A stretch of DNA of 64,000 nt, from NCBI RefSeq assembly GCF_001905145.1, contig NZ_LWLB01000001.1, positions 558,001 to 622,000 on the forward strand. Direction: 5' to 3'. The notes beneath the pieces are model-generated. The model saw nothing but the letters and a program-made list of their open reading frames with translations. It ran no database searches and was not told where the DNA came from. The position numbers were made by a program, and so were the translations under genes. The stretch comes from Nocardiopsis sp. TSRI0078. GTDB lineage: Bacteria > Actinomycetota > Actinomycetes > Streptosporangiales > Streptosporangiaceae. This document shows positions 8,382 to 16,467 of the stretch, one piece after another. Numbering within the stretch: the first letter of the stretch is position 1; the number at the start of each line of letters is the position of its first letter.

Positions 8382-11300
8382 TCACTTCTTCCTGTTGTTG
8401 CCTCGGCTCGGTTTGCGCGAGTTCCCAGTCCGTTCTCCGGTCGGCTTCGGAGCACCGCCGGATTTACCTCCACTGCCGCCGGTGGGCTTCGAACCGCCGC
8501 CACCGGATTTGCCCCCGGTGCCGCCGCTCACCAGGCCCGCGGTGTTGGACACCGTGCGTCCGGTCTGCTGCATTTGTTGGCCCTGGTTCATACGACGCAC
8601 GTTCTTGGGGTTGGGGTTCTGGTTGTCGAGGGACGACTTTCCGGCCCGTTCCTTGTGCTCGTTCGCCTGGGCGTTCTTCGCCGTGGCCGAACCGCCCTTC
8701 TCCATGGCCTTGCCCCCCGACTCGGCCGCACCGGCGGCGTCACCAGCGAAGCCGCGGCCGACGGCGACCCCGGCGTGGACGCCCGCCTCGACACCGTCCT
8801 TACCGGCGCTGAGCCTGGCCGCGTCGGCCTTCCTGTACTCCTCGCCGGACTGCTGAACGGAAGCGACCCCGGCCTCCAGCGGGTCGGCGTCGTCGCCGAC
8901 CCGCGGGTTGTCCGGGTCGGCGCTCCCCGGAGGCAACGACAGCCCGTCGGTCTCGACCCGTCGGCCGAGCGCGGTCTCCCGCTCGGCGTCCCTGCTCTCG
9001 CCGCCGGGGTCCAGACCCGCACCTGACTGGTCGTCGTCACCGTCACCCGAGGTGAGTTCGCCGGGCCCCTCCAGCGTGCCGTCGGTGTCCACGTCGCCAT
9101 CGACTCTGGTGTCGCTGCTGTTTCCCGCCGAAGTGCTGATCCCCTCGGGACCGCCGCCGTTGGTACCGCCCGCGTTCGGTCCCTTGCCGCCCTTGGGGCC
9201 GCCACCGCCCATCATCCGGTTGCCCATCGCCGCCCCGGCACCGGAGGAGGCCCCGGAGGTGAAGGCCGGCACCTTGCCACCGCCGCCACCACCGGGGGGC
9301 GTGACGGAAGAGTCGGTGAGCTTCTCGACCACCTTGGTGGCGGCCTCCTCCACAGCCTTGACCAGCGTCTTGCGCAGGCGCATCGCCATGACCGTGAAGA
9401 GGATGACCAGGATGATCGACACCAGGGTGACGATCATGGTGATGAGACCTCCGGAGGCCAGGAAGGCGAGCATCGCCGACGCCTCGTCACCTTCGGCGCT
9501 CTGGTTGAGGATCCTCGCGAACGGGGTCTCGATGATGGTCGGGAGGCTCAGCAGGAACTCCTGCACGAACTTGTACAGGGCGATCGTGACCAGGACCTCC
9601 ATGACCAGCGCGATCGAGTAGACGATCACTTTCGCGATACCCGAGATCGCGCCCAGTGTCGCGAACGGGATCGCCGCGATCAGCTGGAAACTCCTGCGGA
9701 TGTTCCCGACCAGCATCGCGAGGGCGTACCCGACGCCGATGGTGATGAACGCGCCCAGCAGCACCGCGGCGTTGAACCAGTACACGGCGCTCATCGTCCC
9801 GGTGCCCACCATCGACACCGAGTTGTGGATGGACCGGGTCGCCTCGCTGGTGGTCCTGCCGGAGGAGTAGGCCGTGTAGGACGTCGGCCCGAAGTCGGTG
9901 TTGAGGTAGTTGTACATCGCCAGCGGTGCGAGGTTGCACCGCCTGGGGCTACCGCTGTCCGTGGCCAGCTCCAGCCCGCAGCTCTCGACCCCGTCACCTG
10001 TGCTGAACCTCCTGCCGTGATCAGAGTCGCTGGCAGTCAGGCCCGTACCGCTCACCGAGATCAAGGGGTTGTCGGGAACATCCACCTCCTTTTTGTCGCT
10101 ACCGACGTTCACGACGGCTTCCGGATCGCCGATGTACTGCTTGAACCACTTGCGCGCGCAAACGTTCTCGCACGCGCGGACCTCGTCCGACAGGGTCGAC
10201 TTGGACTCGGACTCGAACGACGAGGCGGACAGGTGGTCGCTGTCCATGTACCGCTTCAGGAGGCTCGAGACCTGGGCGTAGTGCGTCTCCCTGAAATCCT
10301 CTTCGCCACCGCCCAACGCACCACCCCACGGGGCGTCTCCGTCCAGCGAGCTGGTCGCCTCCGACAGGCCCAGGACCTGATAGTTGATCTGCAGCGCCAG
10401 ACTGCGCACGCTCGCCTGGGATCGTCCGGAGGGAGCGTTCTGGCTGTCGTCCCATTCGACGTACACCTCGCCCCCGTCCGGCACCCGCAGGCGGTGCTGC
10501 ATCGCCCAGCCCTCGAAGTCGACGTACGTGGAGAGCACCACGCGCGTGGAGCCCGAGTTCCCCTCGTCAGTGGCCTCGGCCATGGCGTTGAGCATGCCGG
10601 TGTACATCGAGCCCAGCAGCGGCAGGCCCAGACCGATGAAGAGCATGCGGATGAACAGCTTCTTCAGGCCCGAAGCCTTGTCGAACTGTTTGAACAGCAG
10701 AATGCTCATCAGGAAGACACCGATGAACACCGGGACCATGACCTGCCACGCGAGGTCCTCCAGGAACCCGTACCAGTTGTTGATAAAGGTGAGCAGGCCG
10801 CTGAGGGGTATCCGATCCTCCCCTTCATTGGTCAGGCCGCCGGTCATGCCGTCGGCGAACACCTCGTTGCTGATCGCGTCGTAGAACAACCTGAACGGGT
10901 TCAGCCAGATCAGCGCATCGATGAGGATCGACCACAGGGCGTCGACCCCGGCCGAGACCGTGTACAGGAGGAAGATGATCCCGCCGAAGACCGCGTTGAA
11001 GAACCCCAGCGAAAGCCCTGTGCTGGTGGAGTCCAGCCCCAACCCGTTGAGCGTGGCACCGAACAGCGCGAAGTCCCGCGCACCCTCCACCCCGGAGAGT
11101 CCGGAGCTTCCGCTGCCGACCAGAGTCTCGTAGCCGACGCTGTCCGAGGACTGGGCCACGCGCGAGTTGAGCCATCCCGCGATCGGGTTGTAGTCCTCGT
11201 CGGCGTAGCCGAGCATCGATCCGGCGCTGGCCGGCTGTTCCAGGAGGCCGGTCCATTTCTCCTCGTTGAGGCTGATGTCGCTGCCGGGCTCCTGCGCCGT

Positions 11301-11513
11301 GGAGAACAGGGCCGTCATCGACGACGAGAGCCGGTAGAACGACAGGGAGTCGAGCTCCTCGTCGCTGACTTCGTCGGCGTGCGCGGTGCCCGTCAGCAGC
11401 AGGGCCAGCGGGAACGCGAGCACCAGTGCCCGCAGGACCAGGCGCACGAGGACACCGGGCCTGTCCGAGGACAGGCCCCGCCGCCCACCCGGGGGCGCGC
11501 CTTGCTCCAGCAT
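8382..11513 (-). CDS. Polytopic VirB6-like channel protein with signal peptide and long low-complexity tail
   Basis: 1043 residues from the ATG at 11513, chosen because GGGAG lies 7 bases upstream; a GTG at 11540 overlapping the previous stop (GTGA) is the alternative. A signal peptide (ALVLAFPLALLLTGTAHA) precedes an outer N-terminal region, then several TM groups (for example FFNAVFGGIIFLLYTV, MVPVFIGVFLMSILLF, WFNAAVLLGAFITIGVGYAL, VIVYSIALVMEVLVTIALY, LITMIVTLVSIILVILFTVM). Between them is an outer loop of about 200 residues with several Cys (ACENVCARKW, ESCGLELA) that could form disulfides. The last 270 residues are Gly/Ser/Pro/Asp-rich and cytoplasmic. This is the layout of VirB6/TrbL/TcpH-type inner-membrane channel proteins. 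Confidence 0.82.
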   Translation of the reverse strand: MLEQGAPPGGRRGLSSDRPGVLVRLVLRALVLAFPLALLLTGTAHADEVSDEELDSLSFYRLSSSMTALFSTAQEPGSDISLNEEKWTGLLEQPASAGSMLGYADEDYNPIAGWLNSRVAQSSDSVGYETLVGSGSSGLSGVEGARDFALFGATLNGLGLDSTSTGLSLGFFNAVFGGIIFLLYTVSAGVDALWSILIDALIWLNPFRLFYDAISNEVFADGMTGGLTNEGEDRIPLSGLLTFINNWYGFLEDLAWQVMVPVFIGVFLMSILLFKQFDKASGLKKLFIRMLFIGLGLPLLGSMYTGMLNAMAEATDEGNSGSTRVVLSTYVDFEGWAMQHRLRVPDGGEVYVEWDDSQNAPSGRSQASVRSLALQINYQVLGLSEATSSLDGDAPWGGALGGGEEDFRETHYAQVSSLLKRYMDSDHLSASSFESESKSTLSDEVRACENVCARKWFKQYIGDPEAVVNVGSDKKEVDVPDNPLISVSGTGLTASDSDHGRRFSTGDGVESCGLELATDSGSPRRCNLAPLAMYNYLNTDFGPTSYTAYSSGRTTSEATRSIHNSVSMVGTGTMSAVYWFNAAVLLGAFITIGVGYALAMLVGNIRRSFQLIAAIPFATLGAISGIAKVIVYSIALVMEVLVTIALYKFVQEFLLSLPTIIETPFARILNQSAEGDEASAMLAFLASGGLITMIVTLVSIILVILFTVMAMRLRKTLVKAVEEAATKVVEKLTDSSVTPPGGGGGGKVPAFTSGASSGAGAAMGNRMMGGGGPKGGKGPNAGGTNGGGPEGISTSAGNSSDTRVDGDVDTDGTLEGPGELTSGDGDDDQSGAGLDPGGESRDAERETALGRRVETDGLSLPPGSADPDNPRVGDDADPLEAGVASVQQSGEEYRKADAARLSAGKDGVEAGVHAGVAVGRGFAGDAAGAAESGGKAMEKGGSATAKNAQANEHKERAGKSSLDNQNPNPKNVRRMNQGQQMQQTGRTVSNTAGLVSGGTGGKSGGGGSKPTGGSGGKSGGAPKPTGERTGNSRKPSRGNNRKK

Positions 11514-11536
11514 CCGTTCGCTCCCTCTCACCTCGG

Positions 11537-13903
11537 TCACCGGCCGCGTCCCCTGCGGTCGCCCCGCATGGCCCGGCCCTGGTCCCGACCCTGCTGGCCT
11601 GAGGGGCGGGTCGGCTTCGCCCGCGGCCTCATGCGTTCGGCGCGCAGCCGCGCCTCGGCCCCGTTCTCGGCCACGCGCTGCGCCCGCTCCTCGGCCATGT
11701 CACCCTTGGCCGCCACGACGGCCGAGGACTGCTCCCGTTCGGTCCGCCCCCGTCGCCCCGCCCCGATGAGCTGGGCGCGCCGCTCGGCGCGGGCCGGGTT
11801 GACGCCCAGTGCCAGGTCCAGGTGGAAGACGACGTTGGTGTGTCCCCGTCGCAGGTAGGCGAGATTCTCGCCGCGCGTGGTCACCAGGCGTTCCAGGTCG
11901 GGTGGGATGTCCTGGTGCAGCTGGCGCTGGTACTCGGTGACGGTCGCGTCGCGCATCGGACCCAGGACGGTCCAGTCGGCGGCGTCGAAGCGGTTGAACG
12001 CCGAGTCGGCGAGCATCCGGTCGATGTCGTTGTACAGGTAGGCGACCCGCCCGCCGCGCAGGAACAGGTGCCCGAACTGTTCGCTGAGGTAGTCCTTGAC
12101 GCGGTCGTCGATGTTCTCGGCGCCGTGGATGATCACCGTGTCGCCCAGGCCGAGGTTGTCGACCGCGAAGCCGATGACGTTGACCAGCTGGGCCATCGCC
12201 ACCCCCTTGCCGCGCTTGAGCAGCCGCGAGAAGTCGTAGAGCACGCGGCGGGCGTCGGCCACTCCGTCGATCTCGTCGTTGGTGTGGGTGTTGAACAGGT
12301 CGCCGTTGTTGTCCAACAGGTCCTTGAAGACCAGGCGCAGGATGTTGTAGGCGTGCAGCGCCTCGTCGTCGCGGGCGGTGGAGTTGGCCAGCGCCCGGTA
12401 CTGGGTGTCGAAGTAGGTGACGATGTCCTGGAGGCGCGGCACCTGGGTGTGCGGGACTCCCACCACCCGCAGCCGGTCCCGGTTGTGCTTGGCGTTGCGC
12501 GCCCACATGCCCTTGTCGACGTAGAACTGCGTCAACGTCTCCTTGAGCGAACCGCGGATGATGGAGCGGTCCTGGTCGGTCGTCTCGTAGGCCTGCTCGG
12601 CCATGAGCACGACCTTCTCCAGGTGTGCCGGGAAGATGCCGAGCTCGTCCTCCTGGGATCCGAACATCTCGAACATGTTGATATCGCCCGAGTTCATGTC
12701 CAGCCGAGCGGTGAGCGCGTCCAGGCGCGGGCCCAGGTCGTCCAGGCGGGCCCCGTCCAGGATGATGTGCACGGTCCGGGCGTTGGACAGCAGCGCCGCC
12801 TGGGAGATCTTCGACCCCCACATGTCGGGCACGTGCGCCCGGTCCAGCACCGGGTTGACGCCGTTGTCGGCGACGACCACGTGGTGGTCGTAGGCGTTGA
12901 CGTCGAAGAGCACCGCGGAGTTGTTGACGTCGCCGACCATGTACCCGACGTACTCGCCCGCCGGGTCGTTGAGCCCGTTGGTGACCAGCGAATGGGATCC
13001 GGCGAACTCCACGCTGGTGAAGTGGAAGCCCTTGCCGCGCTTGCGTTCGGTCTTGCCGAAGAGGTTGGTCAGCTCCTGACGCTGCTCGCCGGGGTAGGCG
13101 GCGACCGTGAGGGTGCCGAACCGGTCGATGTACAGGCGCCTGATCCGTTCGACGGCGTCGTCCAGGACCTCCAGGCTGGGGGCCTTGACCAGGAGGCGGT
13201 TGTGCACGTGCAGGTAGCTGGCACCGTCCTGGATCTCACCGGCGACGATCTCCATGTCGTCACTGACCTTGGCGGCCTTGCGCCGCGAGGTCATGGTGCC
13301 GGATTGTGCCTGCTCTCCCTCCTCCAGGCGGTCGAGCTTCTCCGCCGTCTTGATGCGGTCCTCGATCCACTTCTCGCCCATGCGGCGGACCTGTTCGAGC
13401 ACCACCACGGTGACGTCCTCGGGCAGTCCGGTCGGGATCCGGTTGATGCCCCAGAACGCGGCGAAGTCGTCGCGGGCACCGTCGTCGTGGAAGAAGCCGA
13501 GGATGCAGGCGTGGTGGCCGTCGATCCGGAAGTAGTCGCTGTGGAAGACGTAGCGCTCGCGCGGTTTGACCGCGAGCAGGTGCGGGTGGTCCTCGAAGGT
13601 ACCGCCGAGCTGGCGTTCCTTCTTCCGCGCGGCACGGCGCTCGGCGGCGCTCATCCCCTCGGAGGCGTCGTCGTCCTGCTCGGCCTCGGCGGCGGCCTGT
13701 TCGGCCGCCCGCCGCTCCCGCTCCTTCAGGTTGGCGAACGAGACGCCGAAGCCCTCAGAGCTCGCGACGATCTGCCCGTCCTTCCTCGTGTCGGCGGCGG
13801 CCTGCTCCGTCCGACCCGTGGCGTGGGTGGTCCCCAGGAGCGCGCCGGGCAGGTCCCTCCGCGAGGTCCCGGTCGCGCTGCCTCGAAAACGTCTACCGGC
13901 CAT
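11537..13903 (-). CDS. VirB4-like (TraC/TcpF family) protein lacking a recognisable P-loop
   Basis: 788 residues. An N-terminal basic/acidic coiled region (about 1-95) leads into a VirB4-type N-domain (YVFHSDYFRIDGHH, YLHVHNRLLVKA, GTLTVAAYPGEQRQELTNLF), then the part that in VirB4 ATPases begins GxPVxFDxxxxxxHxxVxGxxGxGKS. Here it reads SAVLFDVNAYDHHVVVADNG followed by NPVLDRAHVPDMWGSKIS: the glycines of a Walker A (GxxxxGK[ST]) are absent, and the Walker B place reads VHIILDGARLDD. The later VirB4 helical lid and IIHGAENIDD segment are kept. So the fold looks conserved but ATP hydrolysis is doubtful. Its stop overlaps the upstream possible GTG start of the VirB6-like gene. An ATP-binding role by another loop cannot be excluded. 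Confidence 0.8.
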   Translation of the reverse strand: MAGRRFRGSATGTSRRDLPGALLGTTHATGRTEQAAADTRKDGQIVASSEGFGVSFANLKERERRAAEQAAAEAEQDDDASEGMSAAERRAARKKERQLGGTFEDHPHLLAVKPRERYVFHSDYFRIDGHHACILGFFHDDGARDDFAAFWGINRIPTGLPEDVTVVVLEQVRRMGEKWIEDRIKTAEKLDRLEEGEQAQSGTMTSRRKAAKVSDDMEIVAGEIQDGASYLHVHNRLLVKAPSLEVLDDAVERIRRLYIDRFGTLTVAAYPGEQRQELTNLFGKTERKRGKGFHFTSVEFAGSHSLVTNGLNDPAGEYVGYMVGDVNNSAVLFDVNAYDHHVVVADNGVNPVLDRAHVPDMWGSKISQAALLSNARTVHIILDGARLDDLGPRLDALTARLDMNSGDINMFEMFGSQEDELGIFPAHLEKVVLMAEQAYETTDQDRSIIRGSLKETLTQFYVDKGMWARNAKHNRDRLRVVGVPHTQVPRLQDIVTYFDTQYRALANSTARDDEALHAYNILRLVFKDLLDNNGDLFNTHTNDEIDGVADARRVLYDFSRLLKRGKGVAMAQLVNVIGFAVDNLGLGDTVIIHGAENIDDRVKDYLSEQFGHLFLRGGRVAYLYNDIDRMLADSAFNRFDAADWTVLGPMRDATVTEYQRQLHQDIPPDLERLVTTRGENLAYLRRGHTNVVFHLDLALGVNPARAERRAQLIGAGRRGRTEREQSSAVVAAKGDMAEERAQRVAENGAEARLRAERMRPRAKPTRPSGQQGRDQGRAMRGDRRGRGR

Positions 13904-14017
13904 GCGCGCTCTGCACTTTCTCCTCGTAATGTCAGCAGCTGATCGGCTTCTTGGCGTGACCGGCCCCGCGTCCCGGTCACAGAGGTGTCCATCCGTCCGC
14001 GCGGCCGTGGAACCGCC

Positions 14018-14884
14018 CTACCGCCCGGCGGTGTAGACGGCCCGCAGCATGTCGTTGAGATCCTCGGCGTTGAGCATCGTGGCCTGCTTGATCATGAGGC
14101 TGGAGCCCTCGGCCTCGGCCCGCACCAGGGCGTGCGCCCGGCGCAGCGACTCCAGGTTGTCGCCCTTGATCACCAGGTACTGGTGGATGGAGGTGAACTG
14201 CCCGCCCACGTAGTCCTTGAGGATCGAGTACCGCTCGTCGAGCAACTCGAACAGCTCGGGGTCGCGGACTTCGAGGTCGCGGTTGAGTAGTTCCAGGTTG
14301 CCGAGCTGCCGGTAGACCCTCTGGGGCTCCTTGGTCGTGACCCAGATGAACTCGGCGTTGTTGTCGACCTTGCGCCAGAAGGCGTCGACCCGGTTGAGGA
14401 TCGCCTGCTTGTCCTCGTCGAAGACCAGCACCGAGGCGGATCCGACGACCAGGTAGGCCTGGCCGACGGTGCCGTCCAGCCACTCGATGTAGCCGGTCTC
14501 GTCGATGCCCTTGACGCCCAGCACGGAGTAGAAGCCGCTGGGGTTGGATCCGCGCCGGGTGATGACGCGGCGCGCGGACCGGGGCAGGTACTCCAGGAGC
14601 GCCGGCAGCGACGCGAAGCGCATCTCCTTGGTCTTGGAGTACTGGCCGAAGAAGGCGGTGGTCGCCAGCCACCAGATGACGACCAGGAAGATGAGCCACC
14701 CGTCAGCGCTGGAGACGAACGTCGAGGTGGTGACCCAGAACAGCAACAGGATGGAGGCGGCCCAGAACAGGAGCACCTTCATCGGCAGAGGGCGCATCTG
14801 CCATCCGCCGCCCGCCAGCGCGATCTCGTGGTCCAGGAAGGACCGGTCCAGGCTGGTAGGGATCTTGAAGACGCTCTTGGCCAT
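14018..14884 (-). CDS. Two-TM protein with C-terminal VirB4-N-like domain (TcpE/PrgI-like), first gene of the T4SS-like operon
   Basis: 288 residues from the ATG at 14884, with AGGTGA upstream; a GTG directly before it is also possible. Short basic N-terminus (KIPTSLDRSFLDHEIALAGG), two TM helices at about residues 38-80 (VLLFWAASILLLFWVTTSTF and WLIFLVVIWWLATTAFFGQY), then about 200 soluble residues with RSARRVITRRGSNPSGFYSV and TSIHQYLVIKGDNLESLRR. PrgI/TcpE-type proteins have the same N-terminal two-helix unit and are encoded just before VirB4 as here; the extra C-domain resembles the N-domain of VirB4 proteins (paired short beta strands, then a helix after a VIKG-like strand). Likely recruits the VirB4-like protein to the membrane. 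Confidence 0.75.
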   Translation of the reverse strand: MAKSVFKIPTSLDRSFLDHEIALAGGGWQMRPLPMKVLLFWAASILLLFWVTTSTFVSSADGWLIFLVVIWWLATTAFFGQYSKTKEMRFASLPALLEYLPRSARRVITRRGSNPSGFYSVLGVKGIDETGYIEWLDGTVGQAYLVVGSASVLVFDEDKQAILNRVDAFWRKVDNNAEFIWVTTKEPQRVYRQLGNLELLNRDLEVRDPELFELLDERYSILKDYVGGQFTSIHQYLVIKGDNLESLRRAHALVRAEAEGSSLMIKQATMLNAEDLNDMLRAVYTAGR

Positions 14885-14887
14885 CAC

Positions 14888-15449
14888 TCACCTACTCTGT
14901 TTCTGCTCGTCTACGAGCGACACCTTACAGTTACGGTCGGACGGTTCCCGTTGCTCGCCCACCTGTGCGCGGTCGGTTCCGGCGCGCCCGTCACGGGTCG
15001 CTTTCAGGCCGACGGGCCGCTTCTCCGGTTCACGTTCCTGGGAAGGCGCAGGTGACATCTGTGGTGACTGGGGGATCGGGGTGGGGGTTCGGGCCAGGGA
15101 GTCGGGTTGGGGGTCGGGGATTCCGATGGGGAAGATGCCGAAGGTCTCACGATGGTTCGGCTGAGGGGCCGACGCGGAGAACTCGATGGAGACGCGGGGA
15201 TGCTCACGGCCGCGCACCCTTGGTGATATCGGAGAGAGCGCCCGAGGACAAGGGCAGGCCGGGATGGCTGCCTACCGAGAGTGGCGTGAGCAGCAGGGCC
15301 CGGGTCCGATCCCCTCGATCATGCTCCCGCCCGCGCTCATGGCGTTCTCCAGTGGAGACCTGACCTCCGAACGTCTTCGAAGCCCCTCGGACGCCTGTGA
15401 TGACGGCCGCGACCCAATCGATCACCATCGTGCCCACGCCCCGGGGGCA
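14888..15449. other. Intergenic region upstream of the T4SS-like operon
   Basis: No convincing gene on either strand. It should hold the main promoter of the leftward operon, but I find no clear -35/-10 pair. It contains the G-rich tract at 15070-15119. The open frames here have unnatural Arg/Pro/Ser composition and no ribosome sites. Confidence 0.5.
15070..15119 (+). other. G-rich tract with G-quadruplex potential
   Basis: On the plus strand at least seven runs of three to five G follow each other with one- to four-base spacers (GGGGG ATC GGGG T GGGGG TTC GGG CCA GGG and on). This satisfies the usual G3+N1-7 pattern several times over. It lies about 190 bp upstream of the T4SS-like operon start. 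Confidence 0.6.
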
Positions 15450-15640
15450 AGACCCGGCTCGGATGGTGCGGGCAACCAGGTTCAGGATGCGGCGCGGCAA
15501 CGGCAGAGCGACACGGTGGAACAGCATCGGGACCCTTGGTCGGGTGGCGATTCTTGGCCGAAAACTCCTCCACCAGGGTTTCTTGCTGTCAGGGGTGGTT
15601 TCGTCAGACCGCCACAAGGCCGTGACCTGCTCCTTCATGA
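15450..15640. repeat. Diverged about-190-bp direct repeat, left copy flanking the zeta module
   Basis: This stretch matches 17765-17950 imperfectly in the same orientation: both share CCCTTGGTCGGGTGGCG, CCAGGG(G)TTTCTTGCTG, and CAAGGC(C/T)GT with aligned sequence between. Read on the minus strand both give a short shared peptide pattern (ATRPR(V/A)PMLF), so they may be remnants of the same former gene. Together they bracket the antitoxin/toxin genes. Confidence 0.6.
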
Positions 15641-15732
15641 TGAAATAGTGAAAAATGTTCAGCAGATGGAGCCCGGGCGACACAGATTCAGATGTTATCA
15701 TCACGCCATCCGGCACCCGAGGAGATGGCTTC

Positions 15733-16059
15733 CGTGAACAGCGAGAACAAAGCCGAGCAGCGCAGTTCGCCCCCCGAGGACACCTTCCTATTCCGCCGGA
15801 CATGGACCTGATGGAATACCTGAGCCTGAAAAAGAAGGCCAAATCCTATATTAGGATGGTGATGTATCTATACTCCAACCTGGCCTTCAACGAGGAGAAT
15901 CCCGAACAGAAAGAAAAATACGACAATGAGAGCAATAGGCACTCGAAACTACTGAAGTCCATGAAATGGATGAACATGGAGATGGCGAAACCGATCGTCG
16001 CTGAATACCCAGAACTCATCCGCCAGCTTCGCGAGAAGGAAAAGCGGAGTGATGCATGA
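15733..16059 (+). pseudogene. Antitoxin paralogue, copy 1, with N-terminal frameshift
   Basis: From the GTG at 15733 the reading frame closes after 26 codons, because this copy has one base fewer than copy 2 between the start and the GGACACCTTCCTATTCC block. In the other frame the conserved core MDLMEYLSLKKKAKSYIRMV onward to the C-terminus is intact and could still be translated from the ATG at 15802 (86 residues) or from a start further upstream. The core is about 80% identical by eye to copy 2. Function, if any, would be to neutralise the zeta toxin or to act as a decoy. Whether it is expressed cannot be seen. Confidence 0.6.
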
Positions 16060-16127
16060 GCCACTCCAGTGACCCTCGGGACGCTGCTTTGGACATGGAT
16101 GTTGTGATCACGCTATTCGACGCCTGA
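16056..16127 (+). pseudogene. Vestigial 5' end of a zeta-toxin gene
   Basis: Twenty-four codons starting MSHSSDPRDAALD match the intact toxin start MSHSSDPREAAWI at 16464, then the sequence switches into the next duplication unit and stops at TGA 16125-16127. Like the intact pair, its ATG overlaps the antitoxin stop (ATGA). It shows that the duplicated unit once included toxin sequence and that only its first codons remain. Confidence 0.7.
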
Positions 16128-16131
16128 GGAG

Positions 16132-16467
16132 ATGATTTTCGTGAACGACCGGAACAAGGGTGAGCGGAGCGACTCGACTCCCCGAGGGCACCTTCCTATT
16201 CCGCCGGGCATGGACCTGATGGAATACCTGGAGTTGAAAGAGGACGCAAAATCCTATATTCAGACGGTGGGGTATCTCTACGTGGACCTGGCCTTCCACG
16301 AGGAGAACCCCGAACAGAAAGAAAAGTACGAAAATGAGAGCAAGCGGCACTCGAAACTACTGAAGTCCATGAAATGGATGGAGGTGGAGGTGGCGAAGCC
16401 GATCGTCGCTGAATATCCAGAACTCATCCGCCGGCTTCGCGAAAAGGTAAAGCAGAGTGAATCGTGA
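16132..16467 (+). CDS. Antitoxin of the zeta module (copy 2, intact)
   Basis: 111 residues from ATG 16132, or 108 from GTG 16141; the GAGGAG lies directly against the ATG and 9 bases from the GTG, and the GTGAAC is conserved in copy 1, so GTG is the more likely start. The protein is small, charged and predicted helical: an unstructured N-terminus (NKGERSDSTPRGHLPIPPG), then helices MDLMEYLELKEDAKSYIQ, YLYVDLAFHEENPEQKE and a basic/acidic C-terminus. It overlaps the toxin start by 4 bases (ATGA), the coupling normal for antitoxin-toxin pairs. It fills the place of the epsilon antitoxin although I do not see sequence similarity to epsilon. Confidence 0.75.
   Translation: MIFVNDRNKGERSDSTPRGHLPIPPGMDLMEYLELKEDAKSYIQTVGYLYVDLAFHEENPEQKEKYENESKRHSKLLKSMKWMEVEVAKPIVAEYPELIRRLREKVKQSES

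Noticed and set aside
15204-15842. 212-codon minus-strand frame across the left repeat
   Set aside because: It runs antisense through the antitoxin copy, has unnatural composition, and has no ribosome site; the similarity to the right repeat is treated as a DNA repeat.
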